From assembly GCA_051000715.1 (NCBI GenBank), contig JBPCOB010000128.1, positions 1-33,230 of the forward strand: a stretch of DNA of 33,230 nucleotides. Reading direction: 5' to 3'. Source of the stretch: JBPCOB01 sp051000715 (GTDB lineage Bacteria; Actinomycetota; Actinomycetes; JALYNC01). A program made the translations under genes and the position numbers. The notes below the pieces were generated by a model. The model had not been told where the DNA came from, did no database searches, and was given only the letters and a program-made list of their open reading frames with translations. The stretch's first letter is position 1. Each line of letters starts with the position of its first letter. Of this stretch, positions 26,095-33,230 are shown piece after piece.

Positions 26095-26993
26095 GACCGT
26101 GCCGGCGCGGCCGAACCAGCGGCCACGGCCTCGCGTACGCCGGCAAACAGGTCGTCTTCCGGCAGCGTCGTGTCCACCAGTGAGCGGGCCAGCTGGTAGT
26201 CCTCCGTCGGCCACACCGCCTTGGTCACCTCCAGCGGGCAGCGGAACCAGAACCCGTTCGGGTCGACCTGGGTGGCGTGCGCGAGCAGCGCCTGGTCGCG
26301 GATCGCGAAGTACTCCGCGCAGGTCACCTGCGTGGTCAGCCGGGCGGCATCCTCCGGCTTGTCCTCCCACTCGGCCAGGCGCTCGGCGTACGGCGACTCG
26401 ATGCCGAACGAGGTCATGGCGTCGTGCAGCGCCTGGATCCGGGGCTTCGACCAGCCCATGTGGTAGTAGAGCTTGAGCGGCGACCAAGGCTCACCGGTGC
26501 CCGGATAACGGTCGGGGTCGCCGGCGGCCTCGAAGGCGGCCACCGACACCGTGTGGCACATGATGTGGTCCGGGTGCGGATATCCGCCGTTCTCGTCGTA
26601 GGTGAGCACGACATGTGGGCGCTCCCGGCGTACCAGCTCCACCAGCGGCCGGGCCGCCACCTCCGGTGGCACCAGCGCGAAGCACCCCTCCGGCAGCGGT
26701 GGCAGCGGGTCTCCCTCGGGCAGGCCGGAGTCGACAAAGCCCAGCCACTCCTGCCGTACGCCGAGGATCTCCCGAGCCTTCTCCATCTCCTGCCGGCGGA
26801 TCTCCGGCAGGTTGGCCACCACCTCCGGCCGCTCCATCGCCGGGTTGAGGATCGAGCCGCGTTCCCCACCGGTGAGGGTCACGACCAGCACGTCCACCCC
26901 CTCGGCGACGTAACGCGCCATGGTCGCCGCACCCTTGCTGGACTCGTCGTCCGGGTGGGCGTGCACGGCCATCAGCCGCAGCGGCTCGTTCAC
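26091..26993 (-). CDS. mca: Mycothiol S-conjugate amidase
   Basis: Zinc amidase that cleaves mycothiol S-conjugates to a mercapturic acid and GlcN-Ins, a detoxification route of Actinobacteria. The 300-aa product has the LmbE-like zinc motif AHPDDES (His13, Asp16) and the third ligand in GGYPHPDHIM (His143). The segments VTLTGGERGSILNPAM and HMGWSKPRIQALHDAM are typical of Mca rather than of the deacetylase MshB, as is the C-terminal VDPNGFWFRCPLEV region. GTG 26993 is chosen, with AGGAG 9 nt upstream; the upstream extension of the frame is not conserved. It is divergent from DUF4307 and greA, as in other actinobacteria. Confidence 0.95.
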   Translation of the reverse strand: MNEPLRLMAVHAHPDDESSKGAATMARYVAEGVDVLVVTLTGGERGSILNPAMERPEVVANLPEIRRQEMEKAREILGVRQEWLGFVDSGLPEGDPLPPLPEGCFALVPPEVAARPLVELVRRERPHVVLTYDENGGYPHPDHIMCHTVSVAAFEAAGDPDRYPGTGEPWSPLKLYYHMGWSKPRIQALHDAMTSFGIESPYAERLAEWEDKPEDAARLTTQVTCAEYFAIRDQALLAHATQVDPNGFWFRCPLEVTKAVWPTEDYQLARSLVDTTLPEDDLFAGVREAVAAGSAAPARS

Positions 26994-27051
26994 CGAGGGA
27001 CGCTCCTGGGGGAAATCGGGGTGCGCGGGCCGGCGGGGGCGCCGGTCGCGC

Positions 27052-27061
27052 GACAATTGTC
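27052..27061. promoter_or_regulatory. 10-bp palindrome between divergent mca and DUF4307
   Basis: GACAATTGTC is a perfect palindrome in the 102-nt gap between the two divergent genes, and its centre is the most AT-rich spot in that gap. It could be an operator or part of overlapping promoters. No -35/-10 pair can be assigned with confidence. Confidence 0.3.
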
Positions 27062-27095
27062 CCTGACCGACCGCACACCGGCGAGGAGGACCAGG

Positions 27096-27533
27096 GTGGG
27101 TGACGCCGCCACCCGTGCCCGCGCGCCCGGTCCGCACCGGCCACCCGACCGGTACGGCGTACCCGCGAGCGGCGGTCGACGCCTCGGGACCTACGTGGTG
27201 ACCGGCATCGTCGCGGCCCTGGCGCTCGCCGCCCTGCTCACCCTGGCGCTGCACAAGTCCCTCCCGCCGGTCGCGGCCGGACTGCGCGGATACGACGTGG
27301 TGTCGGACTCCGCCGTGCGGATCCGGTTCGAGGTGCACAAGGCGCCGCTGGCCGAGGCGGTGTGCACGGTGCGTGCGCGCGACCGCTCCGGCGCCGAGGC
27401 CGGCCGGGCGGACGTCACGGTAGGACCCCGGCGGGACTCCCGGCGCATCACCGAGGTCAGCTTCGAGCTGGCGACCCGTGCCCGCGCGGTGTCCGGGGAG
27501 CTGACCGGCTGCCGCATCACCCGTGACCACTGA
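27096..27533 (+). CDS. DUF4307 domain-containing membrane protein
   Basis: The 145-aa product has a basic, Pro/Arg-rich N-terminus with a DRYGVPASGGRR block, one transmembrane helix (TYVVTGIVAALALAALLTLA, about residues 33-52) and an extracytoplasmic beta-rich domain with GYDVVSDSAVRIRFEVHK, a VCTVRARDRSGAEAG segment and a C-terminal CRI, giving two cysteines that may pair. This is the DUF4307 layout. GTG 27096 follows GAGGAGGA by 5 nt. The gene is conserved between mca and greA in actinobacteria; its function is not known. The much longer open frame from 26277 is antisense to mca and rejected. Confidence 0.88.
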   Translation: MGDAATRARAPGPHRPPDRYGVPASGGRRLGTYVVTGIVAALALAALLTLALHKSLPPVAAGLRGYDVVSDSAVRIRFEVHKAPLAEAVCTVRARDRSGAEAGRADVTVGPRRDSRRITEVSFELATRARAVSGELTGCRITRDH

Positions 27534-27592
27534 TCACCCCGGTGAGCCGCGCAGGCGTTAGCCTCGTAGCACCAACCCGCCGAGGAGCAACC

Positions 27593-28093
27593 GTGTCCGA
27601 AACGTCGCAGGCCACCGTCACCTGGCTCACCCAGGAGGCGTTCGACCGGCTGCGGGAGGAGCTCGACGAGCTGTCCGGCCCCGGTCGTGCAAACGTGGTA
27701 GCGAAGATCGCCTCGGCCCGCGAGGAGGGTGACCTCCGGGAGAACGGCGGCTACCACGCGGCCAAGGACGAGCAGGGAAAGCTCGAGGCCCGCATCCGCC
27801 AGCTCACCCAGCTGCTGCGCGATGCCCGGGTCGGCGAGGCGCCGACCGCGCCCGGCGTCGCCGGCCCCGGCATGGTGGTGACCGTGCGCTTCGCCGGCGA
27901 CAGCGGCACCGAACGGTTCCTGATCGGGTCGCGAGAGGACCATGCGGCCGGCAACCTGGAGATCTACTCGGCGCAGTCGCCGCTGGGCAGGGCGCTGGCC
28001 GGGTCCCGGGTCGGCGCCACGGTGGAGTATCAGCTGCCGAGCGGGAAGACCATGGCCGTCGAGCTGCTCGAAGCTGAGCCGTACGCCGGCTGA
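27593..28093 (+). CDS. greA: Transcription elongation factor GreA
   Basis: Rescues backtracked RNA polymerase by stimulating cleavage of the 3' end of the transcript. The 166-aa product has the N-terminal coiled coil with the acidic tip (GDLRENGGYHAAKDEQ; Asp47 and Glu50 match the catalytic acidic pair) and the C-terminal FKBP-like domain (GMVVTVRF, IYSAQSPLGRALAG, VEYQLPSGKTMAVELL). GTG 27593 has GAGGAG 5 nt upstream, and a possible -10 TAGCCT lies at 27559-27564. It follows the DUF4307 gene by 59 nt on the same strand, the usual order. Confidence 0.96.
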   Translation: MSETSQATVTWLTQEAFDRLREELDELSGPGRANVVAKIASAREEGDLRENGGYHAAKDEQGKLEARIRQLTQLLRDARVGEAPTAPGVAGPGMVVTVRFAGDSGTERFLIGSREDHAAGNLEIYSAQSPLGRALAGSRVGATVEYQLPSGKTMAVELLEAEPYAG

Positions 28094-28140
28094 TCCGCCG
28101 CACGTACGCCGTACGCCGTACACCGCGAAGGAGCCGCACC

Positions 28141-29259
28141 ATGAGCGAGACCGTTGGCCAGGACCCGTTCCCGGTCGAGGGCATCGACTATTTGCACTTC
28201 GCCGTCGGAAACGCGCGGCAGGCTGCGCACTTCTACTCGACCGCCTTCGGCATGCAGGTGACGGCGTACCGCGGCCCCGAGACCGGGTACCGCGACGCCG
28301 CCGAGTACGTGCTCGAGTCTGGGTCTGCCCGCTTCCTGCTGACCGGCGAGGTGCGCGCCGGCACCGATATCGGCCGGCACGTCGCGGCGCACGGCGACGG
28401 CGTCATCGACATCGCGCTCCGGGTGCCCGACGCTGCCCGTGCCTACGAGCTGGCGCTCGCCCGCAGCGCGAATGGCGTGACCGAGCCACGCATCGTCGAG
28501 GACGACACCGGCAAGGTCGTCGTTGCAGCGATCGCGACGTACGGCGAGACCAGGCACACACTGATCGAGCGGTCGGCGTACTCGGGGGCATTTTTGCCGG
28601 GCTTCGTCGAGCGGACGCCGCTGGTCGCTCCGCTGTCGGGTGCCAAGAAGCGCTACTTCTCGGCGGTCGATCACGTCGTGGGCAACGTCGAACTCGGCAA
28701 GATGGACGAGTGGGTGGAGTTCTACCACCGGGTCATGGGGTTCACCGACCTGGCCGAGTTCGTCGGCGACGACATCGCCACGAAGTACTCCGCGCTGATG
28801 TCCAAGGTTGTCTGGGACGGCCGCGGAAAGGTGAAGTTCCCGCTCAACGAGCCGGCGGCGGGTCCGAAGAAGAGCCAGATCGACGAGTACCTGGAGTTCT
28901 ACGGCGGCCCCGGCGTCCAGCACATCGCCCTGGCGACCAACGACATACTCGGGTCGGTTCAGGCGATGCGGGCCGCGGGCGTCGACTTCTTGCAGACGCC
29001 CGACTCCTACTACGAAACGCTCGCCGAGTGGGTGGGGGACGTCGGCGTACCGATCGACCGGCTGCGCGAGCAGGGGATTCTGGCCGACCGGGACGAGGAC
29101 GGCTACCTGTTGCAAATCTTCACCAAGCCGGTGCAGGACCGGCCGACGGTGTTCTACGAGCTGATCGAGCGGCACGGGTCGAAGGGCTTCGGCAAGGGCA
29201 ACTTCAAGGCCCTTTTCGAAGCCATCGAGCGTGAGCAGGAGCGCCGCGGCAACCTGTGA
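28141..29259 (+). CDS. hppD: 4-hydroxyphenylpyruvate dioxygenase
   Basis: Fe(II) dioxygenase converting 4-hydroxyphenylpyruvate to homogentisate in tyrosine catabolism. The 372-aa protein has two vicinal-oxygen-chelate halves. Iron ligands are His178 (VDHVVGNV), His261 (VQHIALATND) and Glu340 (FYELIERHG); the C-terminal GSKGFGKGNFKALFEAIERE helix that closes the active site is intact. ATG 28141 follows GAAGGAGCC. Just upstream (about 28100-28125) is a short tandem repeat of GTACGCC. No homogentisate dioxygenase gene is adjacent, so downstream steps must lie elsewhere. It is followed at 114 nt by a toxin-antitoxin pair. Confidence 0.97.
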   Translation: MSETVGQDPFPVEGIDYLHFAVGNARQAAHFYSTAFGMQVTAYRGPETGYRDAAEYVLESGSARFLLTGEVRAGTDIGRHVAAHGDGVIDIALRVPDAARAYELALARSANGVTEPRIVEDDTGKVVVAAIATYGETRHTLIERSAYSGAFLPGFVERTPLVAPLSGAKKRYFSAVDHVVGNVELGKMDEWVEFYHRVMGFTDLAEFVGDDIATKYSALMSKVVWDGRGKVKFPLNEPAAGPKKSQIDEYLEFYGGPGVQHIALATNDILGSVQAMRAAGVDFLQTPDSYYETLAEWVGDVGVPIDRLREQGILADRDEDGYLLQIFTKPVQDRPTVFYELIERHGSKGFGKGNFKALFEAIEREQERRGNL

Positions 29260-29349
29260 GCCCCTGCTGCCGGTAATCCGGCCACTCTGCACGCGCAGGC
29301 CCCAAGCGACCGGCAAAGACCGCCGAGTCCGACGACGTACACGTTCTAC

Positions 29350-29374
29350 ACACCTCAGGTGTACAGTAGGTGTA
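29350..29374. promoter_or_regulatory. VapBC operator/promoter with palindrome
   Basis: ACACCT-C-AGGTGT (29350-29362) is a perfect palindrome, and a further AGGTGTA copy (29368-29374) repeats the half-site 11 nt on. TACAGT at 29363-29368 fits a -10 box 5 nt before the vapB ATG, so the operator would cover the promoter of a leaderless mRNA. This is a normal design for VapBC autoregulation. Confidence 0.65.
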
Positions 29375-29586
29375 TGTCGAGGGTCCGCACGAACATCGAG
29401 ATCGAGGACGACTACGTCCAGGCGATCATGGACAGATACGGGGTCCGGACCAAGACCGACGCCGTCGAGCTTGCACTGAGGTACCTGGCTGGCCAGCCGA
29501 TGACCCGTGAGGAGGCCTTGGGAATGCGGGGAGCGCGAGCCATTGCCGAACCGCCGGCCGACATCTCCCCCCGTGGAGCCGCGTGA
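29374..29586 (+). CDS. vapB: VapB-type antitoxin
   Basis: A 70-aa antitoxin. The N-terminal RHH region SRVRTNIEIEDDYVQAIMDR, then YGVRTKTDAVELALRYL, is the classical VapB DNA-binding part; the C-terminal region (PMTREEALGMRGARAIAEPP) would bind and block the PIN toxin. ATG 29374 is preferred over GTG 29359, which would lie inside the operator. Its stop overlaps the toxin start by 4 nt (GTGA). A palindromic operator directly upstream supports autoregulation. Confidence 0.9.
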   Translation: MSRVRTNIEIEDDYVQAIMDRYGVRTKTDAVELALRYLAGQPMTREEALGMRGARAIAEPPADISPRGAA

Positions 29587-30005
29587 TCCTCGTCGACACG
29601 TCCGCCTGGGTGGAGTACGACCGGGCCACCGGGAGTCCGGTCGATCAACGCCTGACCGCGTTGATCGCCAGTGACGGGCCGCTCAACGTCACTGAGCCCG
29701 TGGTGATGGAGGTCCTGGCCGGGGCCGGCAGCGATGAACGAGAAGGCGACCTGCGTCGCCTGCTGCAGCGGTTCGACCTGCTCCACTTCGACGCAGCCAC
29801 CGACTTCGATGCTGCCGCGCGCATCTACCGCCGGTGCCGCCGTGCCGGGATCACCCCTCGAGGCATGATCGACTGCATGATCGCCGGGGTCGCGTGGCGT
29901 CGAGGCGCCGCTCTGCTCGCCCAAGACGCCGATCTCGCTCGGGTGGCGCGGATGGTCGGGATTGACCTCGACGAGGCGTCCATCCGCGCTGAGCCGTTGC
30001 CCTGA
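29583..30005 (+). CDS. vapC: VapC-type PIN domain ribonuclease toxin
   Basis: A 140-aa PIN-domain endoribonuclease. The four conserved acidic residues are visible: Asp5 (LVDTSAW), Glu43 (VMEVLAG), Asp97 (MIDCMIAGVAW) and Asp115 or Asp117 (LAQDADLARVA). GTG 29583 overlaps the vapB stop (GTGA), giving coupled translation. VapC toxins cut tRNA or rRNA when freed from VapB; the exact target here is unknown. The gene appears intact. It ends 40 nt from convergent ilvA, with a hairpin in the gap. Confidence 0.92.
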   Translation: MILVDTSAWVEYDRATGSPVDQRLTALIASDGPLNVTEPVVMEVLAGAGSDEREGDLRRLLQRFDLLHFDAATDFDAAARIYRRCRRAGITPRGMIDCMIAGVAWRRGAALLAQDADLARVARMVGIDLDEASIRAEPLP

Positions 30006-30015
30006 CCCGGCAGTA

Positions 30016-30042
30016 GAGCGGCGGCTGCGCCCCGCCGCGCTC
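30016..30042. terminator. Hairpin between convergent vapC and ilvA
   Basis: GAGCGGCGG (30016-30024) pairs with CCGC (32-35) and CGCTC (38-42) across a 2-nt bulge with a 7-nt loop. It fills the 40-nt gap between the two stop codons and could terminate both transcripts. Confidence 0.55.
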
Positions 30043-30045
30043 GGG

Positions 30046-31266
30046 CTAGCCGAACAGCAGCGGGTAACCAGCCTTGCGCAGGTGCGCCAGCACCTGGTCG
30101 CTGTGATCGGCTCCCCGCGTCTCCAGCTGAAGTGCCACTTCCACCTCGTCCACACTCAGCTTGGGCCCCGTCCGCAGGTGCTCGACATCGAGCACGTTGA
30201 CCCCGGTGTCGGCGAGTACGGCGAGCAGCGCGACGAGCTCGCCCGGCCGGTCCGGGACGCGCAGCCGGAACGACAGGTAGCGCCCGGCCGCGATCAGCCC
30301 GTGCCGGATGACCCGCAGCAAGAGCACCGGGTCGAGATTGCCACCGGACAGGACAGCGACCACCGGCGGCTGAAACGCGCGGGGATCGTCCATGATCGAC
30401 GCCACCGCAGCTGCCCCCGCCGGTTCGACCACCAGCTTGGCCCGCTCCAGGCAAAGCAGCAGCGCTCGTGACATCGACTCCTCGGACACGGTCACCACCC
30501 GGTCCACCAGGGCGGCCACGTGGGCGAGGGTGAGCTCGCCCGGCTTACCCACGGCGATGCCGTCGGCCATGGTGGCCATCTCCGCCAGCGGCACCGGCCA
30601 GCCGGCGGCCAGCGACGCCGCGAGCGCAGCAGCCCCGGCCGCCTGGACGGCCACCACCTCGACCTCCGGGCGCAGCTCGCGAACGGCAGCCGCGATGCCG
30701 GACACCAGCCCGCCGCCGCCGGTGGCTACGACGATCGTGCGCACCTGCGGGCACTGTTCGAGGATCTCCAGGCCCACCGTTCCCTGCCCGGCGATGACGT
30801 CGGGGTGGGCGAAGGGGTGGATGAACACCGACCCGCAGGACTCGGCGTACGCCGCCGCGGCCGTGAGCGACTCGTCCACGGTGCGACCGAGCAGCTCCAC
30901 CTCGGCGCCGTACGAGCGGGTTGCCTCGATCTTGGGCAGGGCGGCCGTCTCAGGCATGTAGACCTTGACCGACGTCCCCAACAGCCGACCGGCCAGCGCC
31001 ACGCCCTGTGCGTGGTTGCCGGCGCTGGCTGCAACGACCCCGCGGCTGCGTTCCGCGTCGGTCAATCGGGAGATCCGGACGTACGCACCTCGGATCTTGA
31101 ACGAGCCGGCCCGCTGCAAATTCTCGCACTTGAAGCTGACCGGACCGCCCACCTCCGCCGACAGGGGCCGCGAGCCCTCCAGCGGGGTCATCCGCACCAC
31201 GCCGTCGAGCACCTCGCGGGCGGCCCGCACGTCCCGGAGGGTGACAAGCCTGGTCGCCACCGTCAT
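30046..31266 (-). CDS. ilvA: Threonine ammonia-lyase (threonine dehydratase) with ACT-like domain
   Basis: PLP enzyme deaminating threonine to 2-oxobutanoate, for isoleucine synthesis or for catabolism. The 406-aa product has the PLP lysine in KCENLQRAGSFKIRGA (Lys57), the phosphate-binding glycine loop VATGGGGLVSG, and AASAGNHAQGVALAG. The last 80 residues (YLSFRLRVPDRPGELVALLA, then VNVLDVEHLRTG) form an ACT-like regulatory domain. ATG 31266 gives the normal opening; CACACT stands 7 nt before it and no ribosome site is visible. A longer open frame to 32508 runs through the neighbouring gene and is not real. In streptomycetes ilvA also lies near greA and mca. Confidence 0.95.
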   Translation of the reverse strand: MTVATRLVTLRDVRAAREVLDGVVRMTPLEGSRPLSAEVGGPVSFKCENLQRAGSFKIRGAYVRISRLTDAERSRGVVAASAGNHAQGVALAGRLLGTSVKVYMPETAALPKIEATRSYGAEVELLGRTVDESLTAAAAYAESCGSVFIHPFAHPDVIAGQGTVGLEILEQCPQVRTIVVATGGGGLVSGIAAAVRELRPEVEVVAVQAAGAAALAASLAAGWPVPLAEMATMADGIAVGKPGELTLAHVAALVDRVVTVSEESMSRALLLCLERAKLVVEPAGAAAVASIMDDPRAFQPPVVAVLSGGNLDPVLLLRVIRHGLIAAGRYLSFRLRVPDRPGELVALLAVLADTGVNVLDVEHLRTGPKLSVDEVEVALQLETRGADHSDQVLAHLRKAGYPLLFG

Positions 31267-31289
31267 GGCCGTCAGTGTGGCACCCGCGC

Positions 31290-32267
31290 TCAGTCGGCCG
31301 ACCAGTAGCGGTCGCCGGCCAGCACCAGCGCGGCCGCGCCCACCAGGCCGGCCGACTGCCCGAGCTCGGCGCGCACGACCCGTACGCCGCGGGCGAAGTC
31401 GAGCCGGGCGTACCGGCGTACGGCGTCCCGCAGCGGCGCCATCAGCAGCTCGCCGGCGGCGCTCAGCCCACCGCCGATGCTGACCACCTCGAGGTCGCAC
31501 AGCGCGGTCGCTGATGCGATCGCGATGCCGGCGGCGTGGCCGGCCCGCTGAAGTGCCGCGGTTGCAGCCGCGTCGCCCGCGGTGGCGTCGCCGACCAGCT
31601 CCGGCCCGCTGGCCTCCGCCGCCGCCGCCCAGCCGTGCTCGCGCGCCCAGCGGACGACGGCTGGACCGCGCGCGATCGCCTCCAGGCAGCCCTGGCCGCC
31701 GCAGACACAGGGTGGCCCGTCCGGATCCACGATCACGTGACCGATGTGGCCGGCGTTGCCGCTCTCGCCGTCGACCAGCCGGCCGTCCAGCACCAGGCCG
31801 CCGCCGACGCCGGTGGAGATGACCATGCCGAGCAGGTTGCGACCGCCCCGGCCGGCACCCCGCCAGTGCTCGCCGGCCGCGACGCAGACGGCGTCGTTGT
31901 GGACTCGGACCGGTAACCCACCGAACTGCTCGGCCAGCCGCTCGCGCAGCGGGAAGTCGCGCCAGGCCGGGATGTTCAGCGGTGAGATGACGCCGGCCGG
32001 CCAGTCCATCGGCCCGCCACAGCCGACGCCGACCCCGCTGATCGCGGCGCGGCCGACGACGTCGTCCGCGAGCCGGGTCAGCGCCGTGAAGAGTTCCTCG
32101 GCCGAAGCGGAGTCGGCCCGGGTCGACGTACGTCTCTCCACTTGCACAGACCCGTCGGATGCCACCAGAGCCGCCGCGAGCTTGGTGCCGCCGATGTCGA
32201 TCGCCAGCACGGGTGCGTCGTCGGCCGCCGGCGGAAAGGTTCGCACCACCGGCACTGTGCCGCACAC
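31290..32267 (-). CDS. ROK family sugar kinase (probable glucokinase)
   Basis: Cytoplasmic sugar kinase of up to 325 aa. It has the phosphate-1 loop AIDIGGTKLAAALV, the substrate segment VRVHNDAVCVAAGEH with the catalytic Asp of HND, STGVGGGLVLDGRLV, ESGNAGHIGHVIVD, and the ROK zinc motif CVCGGQGCLEA. These are the marks of a ROK glucokinase; no N-terminal HTH exists, so it is a kinase and not a repressor. The start is uncertain: GTG 32267 leaves only 8 nt to the divergent gene, and GTG codons at 32249 or 32246 are also possible. Other ROK sugars (mannose, N-acetylglucosamine) cannot be excluded. Confidence 0.9.
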   Translation of the reverse strand: MCGTVPVVRTFPPAADDAPVLAIDIGGTKLAAALVASDGSVQVERRTSTRADSASAEELFTALTRLADDVVGRAAISGVGVGCGGPMDWPAGVISPLNIPAWRDFPLRERLAEQFGGLPVRVHNDAVCVAAGEHWRGAGRGGRNLLGMVISTGVGGGLVLDGRLVDGESGNAGHIGHVIVDPDGPPCVCGGQGCLEAIARGPAVVRWAREHGWAAAAEASGPELVGDATAGDAAATAALQRAGHAAGIAIASATALCDLEVVSIGGGLSAAGELLMAPLRDAVRRYARLDFARGVRVVRAELGQSAGLVGAAALVLAGDRYWSAD

Positions 32268-32275
32268 TCGTCGTC

Positions 32276-32842
32276 GTGGTCGAGCCGGACATCATCGGAA
32301 CGGGTGATCGACCGCCGCGACGTCGCCCCGGCTGGGCGTTGCCGGCCGCCGCCCTGGCCGCCGCGGGACTGGCGGCCGTGGTGATCACGGCAAACGCTCG
32401 GCAGCCGGCCCCCCGGCCCAGCCCACCGACGCCCTCCCGGACATCGGCCGCTGAGCCGATCGACTTCGACCCACTCGTGCAAGGTGGCCCCTGCGGCGCC
32501 ATCGACACCGGCGGAAACCGACTCAGCTACCTGTTCGGAATCGAGAACGTAGGTCCCCAACCGCTATACATACTCTCGGTCAGTCGCCCGGCCGCCGGGC
32601 TGCAGCTCATCACCGTCGGGCTCCCGACCGGTTGCGACACCAGCCGCGCACCGCCACCGTTCTCGCAGTTCGAGCTGGAGCCGGGCAGGAGCCGGCTCCT
32701 ACTGCTGCGCTACCGCGTCGTCGACTGCGCGGCGGCCCGCTCCTCCGATCGCGTGCCGGCGACCGTGCGCTGGGCCATCAACAGGTCCGTCCGAACAAGC
32801 CGCATCGGTCTGCCGGCGAGAGCGTCCGGCCCGTGCACCTGA
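32276..32842 (+). CDS. Membrane-anchored exported protein of unknown function
   Basis: The 188-aa product has a short basic N-terminus (DRPPRRRPG), one hydrophobic helix (WALPAAALAAAGLAAVVITA), a Pro/Ser linker and an exterior domain with segments LSYLFGIENVGPQPLYILSV, LQLITVGLPTGC and RSRLLLLRYRVVDC. Three cysteines occur outside. The domain looks like an Ig-like or transport-accessory beta-sandwich, but I do not recognise it. GTG 32276 is the first usable start; CACACT ends 7 nt before it, so it may be leaderless. It is divergent from the ROK kinase with almost no gap, so their control regions overlap each other's coding sequence. Confidence 0.7.
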   Translation: MVEPDIIGTGDRPPRRRPGWALPAAALAAAGLAAVVITANARQPAPRPSPPTPSRTSAAEPIDFDPLVQGGPCGAIDTGGNRLSYLFGIENVGPQPLYILSVSRPAAGLQLITVGLPTGCDTSRAPPPFSQFELEPGRSRLLLLRYRVVDCAAARSSDRVPATVRWAINRSVRTSRIGLPARASGPCT

Positions 32843-32865
32843 CCGCCGTACACCACCGGCTCGAG

Positions 32866-32946
32866 CGAGTCGATCAGACATTGGTCCGTCCACTCGCCGA
32901 TTTCGCCGATTCATGCGAGTACGCCGACCAACGTCTGATCCACTCG
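32866..32946. repeat. Long imperfect inverted repeat
   Basis: Two 21-nt arms (32866-32886 and 32926-32946) match as reverse complements with two mismatches, around a 39-nt spacer. The spacer itself holds a short ACTCG/CGAGT pair, so the RNA could fold into a two-level stem. It lies between the exported-protein stop and the next start. It may be a terminator, a protein-binding site or a mobile repeat. Confidence 0.75.
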
Positions 32947-33017
32947 CGGGTTCGCCGAGCCGGCGGGAGCGCGTACGCCGGGAGCGGACCGGTGCTACCC
33001 AGCTGGAGGGCTCGACG

Positions 33018-33023
33018 TAGCGT
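33018..33023 (+). promoter_or_regulatory. -10 box of leaderless magnesium-chelatase-like gene
   Basis: TAGCGT ends 7 nt before the GTG start at 33031, again the leaderless layout; the nearest purine-rich stretch (GGAGGG) is over 20 nt upstream, too far to serve as a ribosome site. Confidence 0.45.
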
Positions 33024-33030
33024 GCTCGGT

Positions 33031-33230
33031 GTGACAACTGCCCCCGCGATCACGTCCCTCGGCGAGCTGCGCGCCGCCGGCCACGAGCACAAGTCGGTCA
33101 AGGCCGAGATCCGCGACAACCTCCTCGCCCGGCTGGCCGGCGGTGTCGACCCCTTCCCGGGGATCGTGGGCTTCGCCGACACCGTCCTGCCACAGCTGGA
33201 GCGGGCCCTGCTGGCCGGCCACGACGTCGT
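33031..33230 (+). CDS. Magnesium-chelatase-like AAA ATPase, 5' part only
   Basis: The first 66 codons are present before the window ends. They read MTTAPAITSLGELRAAGHEH, KSVKAEIRDNLLARLAGG, then VDPFPGIVGFADTVLPQLER and ALLAGHDVV. This is the usual N-terminus of the actinobacterial BchI/ChlI-like (magnesium chelatase subunit I, sigma-54-interaction type) AAA proteins, placed just before their Walker A loop. The Walker motifs themselves lie beyond the edge. Despite the name, these proteins in non-photosynthetic actinobacteria often pair with a VWA-domain protein and act as MoxR-like chaperones; the partner gene would be downstream. Confidence 0.82.
   Translation, partial: MTTAPAITSLGELRAAGHEHKSVKAEIRDNLLARLAGGVDPFPGIVGFADTVLPQLERALLAGHDV

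Noticed and set aside
28100..28125. Tandem GTACGCC copies upstream of hppD as a CRISPR-like or terminator element
   Set aside because: Only two to three 7-8 nt copies with no spacers and no dyad stem beyond the short palindromic word; it is better explained by the word's general abundance.
29269..29282. GCCGG-TAAT-CCGGC after hppD as a terminator
   Set aside because: A 5-bp stem in this base composition is expected by chance and there is no T run.
30046..32508. An 820-codon minus-strand open frame across ilvA and the ROK kinase gene
   Set aside because: Only the first-named part (30046-31266) has family motifs; the remainder is arginine- and glycine-rich shadow of the ROK gene, which is in another frame with intact motifs.

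Overview
The window is chromosomal DNA from a high-GC actinobacterium. The signs are very high G+C with strong third-position G/C bias, frequent GTG starts, several genes that look leaderless (a TANNNT box 5-7 nt before the start codon), and mca, an enzyme of mycothiol metabolism, a thiol restricted to Actinobacteria. Genus cannot be fixed from this window. Much of the gene content follows a neighbourhood I know from mycobacteria and streptomycetes (glpX, fum, PIN-PhoH, Z-isoprenyl synthase, DUF255 protein, mca, DUF4307, greA, ilvA), with accessory genes inserted between the conserved blocks.

Layout. 0.1-4.4 kb: glpX (class II fructose-1,6-bisphosphatase), an ABC ATPase/permease pair and fumC. 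4.4-8.5 kb: a tiny Gly-rich lipoprotein missed by ordinary ORF calling, a secreted protein, a rhomboid protease, a PIN-PhoH ATPase and a short Z-prenyl diphosphate synthase. 8.7-12.6 kb: a secreted Asp-box (BNR) protein and GTP-dependent PEP carboxykinase, with a strong hairpin between their convergent ends. 12.7-17.8 kb: a zinc alcohol dehydrogenase with an unknown lipoprotein, an RHH-like protein with a triple repeat upstream, a Rieske oxygenase, a 41-aa membrane peptide and a GATase1-AraC regulator. 17.8-19.8 kb: DUF255 thioredoxin-fold protein.

19.8-25.9 kb is the least conserved part. It holds a GNAT acetyltransferase, an AAA ATPase whose N-terminus is displaced by one extra base, a decayed stretch, and a compact divergent locus: a Cys-containing HTH regulator facing folE, an SDR with a dihydropteridine-reductase-like glycine motif, and a RibD-C/DHFR-like reductase. 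These three genes are separated by 3-4 nt and look like a dedicated reduced-pterin operon without the usual folate genes. This is the best candidate in the window for an undescribed system. arfB, a ribosome-rescue factor, follows.

25.9-33.2 kb: a small membrane protein overlapping mca, DUF4307, greA, hppD, a VapBC toxin-antitoxin pair with a palindromic operator, ilvA, a ROK kinase, an exported unknown, a long inverted repeat and the start of a magnesium-chelatase-like AAA protein cut by the window edge.

Metabolically, glpX, pckG and fumC fit gluconeogenesis and the C4 node, glk feeds glucose in, and hppD and ilvA handle amino acids. No rRNA, tRNA, CRISPR array, transposase or phage gene was recognised.
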